Positions 13,088-14,125 of a stretch of DNA of 14,125 nt are shown piece after piece. Where the stretch lies: contig NZ_CM002285.1 of the NCBI RefSeq assembly GCF_000497445.1, forward strand, positions 6,364,171 to 6,378,295. The letters are read 5' to 3'. The DNA comes from Streptomyces roseochromogenus subsp. oscitans DS 12.976. Its GTDB lineage: Bacteria; Actinomycetota; Actinomycetes; Streptomycetales; Streptomycetaceae. The notes below the pieces were generated by a model. The model was not told where the DNA came from and ran no database searches. It saw nothing but the letters and a program-made list of their open reading frames with translations. Numbering within the stretch: position 1 is the stretch's first letter; every line of letters starts with the position of its first letter. The position numbers and the translations under genes were made by a program.

Positions 13088-14125
13088 GCCGGATGGTGAT
13101 CGTCGTCCAGGCGCCCACGTGCACCCGGTCGCCGTCCTGCAGCGGAACCGGCACGAACGGCTGGATCGGTTCCTCGGACATGTTGACCGTCGTGCCGTTG
13201 GTCGAGTTCTGGTCGACGACCGCCCAGCTGCCGTTGGGCTGCTGCACCAGCACCGCGTGCTGATGCGAGACACCCGGGTCCTCCGGCGGCACCGACAGGT
13301 CGATGTCGGGGGTGTCGCCGGTGGAGTGCCGGCGGCGGCCGATGGTGAGCTGGTTGCCGCTGAGCGTGCGCTGCTGCTCGGGCGAGTACGCGGGCAGGTT
13401 CAGGCCCGCGGCCTCGGGCCCCGAGCGCTGCATCATCGCCATGAAGTAGTCGCGGTCCGGACCGATGGTCGCCGTCCAGGTGACCGGTCCCGCGGGCTGC
13501 TGCGGGAAGCCGGGAACGGGCGGCGGGGCCTGGGTGGCTCCGGGCTGCGGGTAGCCGTACCCGCCACCGGGACCACCGGCGGGGCCGGCGGACGACGGCG
13601 GGGCCTGCGTCGCGCCCGGCTGCGGATAGCCGTACCCGCCACCCGGACCTCCGGAGGGGCCGGTGGACGACGGCGGGGAGATCATCCAGTCGTCGTCACC
13701 GCCGCCGACCGGGGGCCGGCGGGTCTCACCCGGGAACGCGGGTGGCGCGGGCGGACCCGACTGCGCATACGCCTGCGAGGCACCGCCGGGAACGGCACCG
13801 GGGCCGGGCGGGACCGGACGCGAGGGGTCGCCGCCGAACCCGGAGGGACCGGGCGCGCCGGGACCGCCCTGCGGCGGGCCGGGAGGAGTGGGGGCACCGG
13901 GACCCGAGGGCTCCCGGCCGAAGGGCGCGGGCGCACCGGGACCCTGGCCCTGACCGGGGCCCTGCCCCGGGCCGCCGCCGAAGCCGGACGGACCACCTGG
14001 AGCACCCGGACCACCAGGCCCCTGCCCCGGGCCGCCGCCGAAGCCGGACGGACCACCGGGAGCACCCGGAGCGCCGGGGACCGGCCCCTGCCCCGGAGTG
14101 CCACCAAAGCCAGGCGGACCCGACG
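13080..14125 (-). CDS. FHA-domain protein with Gly/Pro-rich repeat region (N-terminus beyond window)
   Basis: On the minus strand the frame is open from the window end to TAG at 13080-13082, about 347 codons. An in-frame ATG at 13685 is internal: the codons before it continue as a Pro/Gly/Gln/Phe-rich chain with no stop. From the N-terminal side the visible part has repeats around PSGFGGGPGQGPG, then a 25-residue repeat containing GGGYGYPQPGATQAPP twice, then a region starting VTWTATIGPDRDYFMAMM. The C-terminal FHA domain shows IGRRR, VSHQHAVLV and DQNSTNGTTVN, the residues that hold phosphothreonine peptides, and ends DGDRVHVGAWTTITIRR. Such proteins dock on Ser/Thr-kinase substrates; the flexible repeats act as linkers. 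Partner genes (kinase, phosphatase, VWA) are probably beyond the window, which is inference. Confidence 0.88.
   Translation of the reverse strand, partial: SGPPGFGGTPGQGPVPGAPGAPGGPSGFGGGPGQGPGGPGAPGGPSGFGGGPGQGPGQGQGPGAPAPFGREPSGPGAPTPPGPPQGGPGAPGPSGFGGDPSRPVPPGPGAVPGGASQAYAQSGPPAPPAFPGETRRPPVGGGDDDWMISPPSSTGPSGGPGGGYGYPQPGATQAPPSSAGPAGGPGGGYGYPQPGATQAPPPVPGFPQQPAGPVTWTATIGPDRDYFMAMMQRSGPEAAGLNLPAYSPEQQRTLSGNQLTIGRRRHSTGDTPDIDLSVPPEDPGVSHQHAVLVQQPNGSWAVVDQNSTNGTTVNMSEEPIQPFVPVPLQDGDRVHVGAWTTITIRRA
13522..13671 (-). repeat. Two 75-bp coding repeats in the FHA gene
   Basis: 13522-13596 and 13597-13671 are tandem copies with about ten differences, each encoding a 25-residue unit with GGPGGGYGYPQPGATQAPP. 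A partial third start (GGCGGGG) follows. They sit in the linker before the FHA domain. Confidence 0.8.
13961..14080 (-). repeat. Two 60-bp coding repeats in the FHA gene
   Basis: 13961-14020 and 14021-14080 are tandem and differ at about six bases; the first 37 bases are identical. Each encodes a 20-residue unit containing GGPSGFGGGPGQG. A looser third copy begins at about 14087, and PSGFGG-like motifs recur down to about 13838. Confidence 0.8.

Noticed and set aside
11516..13099. Plus-strand open frame of 527 codons
   Set aside because: It is antisense to glbO and out of frame over the methyltransferase; Arg/Gly-rich shadow.

Overview
The window looks like chromosomal DNA of a Streptomyces or a very close relative. 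GC content and third-position G/C are very high, GTG and TTG starts are common, and several proteins are typical streptomycete forms: an SsbB-like second SSB, a Cys-Gln thioester (TQXA) surface protein with a LAATG sorting signal, EttA, and a group II truncated haemoglobin. All calls come from reading the sequence and recalled family features; no database search was run.

Layout. (1) 2-616: C-terminal end of a membrane protein, probably a YfjP-like GTPase. (2) 617-1376: 760 bases without a gene, holding a degenerate G-rich tandem array (about 36 bp per unit, roughly 12 units), then three consecutive perfect inverted repeats leading to the ribosome binding site of ssbB. (3) 1377-3531: ssbB with a strong terminator hairpin, then the secreted, sortase-anchored thioester protein. 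(4) 3543-7882: a patchy accessory stretch. It has a small membrane protein, the tail of a TPR regulator, an intact Uma2-type nuclease gene with terminator, a fragment of a chromate transporter (ChrA), a secreted serine hydrolase with a hairpin leader, an unknown 124-aa protein, and a GntR/UTRA regulator broken into three frames. (5) 7879-8373 (minus): a small HAD-like protein. (6) 8616-11374: a compact operon of ettA, a hotdog thioesterase (6-base gap) and an unknown 225-aa protein (ATGA overlap), closed by a hairpin that contains the last stop codon. (7) 11585-11989 (minus): truncated haemoglobin, divergent from a PCMT-like methyltransferase (12069-13064). (8) 13080-14125 (minus): an FHA-domain protein with a long Gly/Pro-rich repeat region running off the window.

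Functional themes: ssbB links to DNA metabolism, the thioester protein to surface adhesion, EttA to translation control under low energy, and the FHA protein to phosphothreonine signalling. The gene-decay stretch sits between two regions that look like conserved core. No complete insertion sequence, CRISPR array, tRNA or rRNA was seen. The most unusual non-coding structures are the tandem array and the triple-hairpin leader in front of ssbB. I do not see a clear multi-gene novel defence or biosynthetic system.
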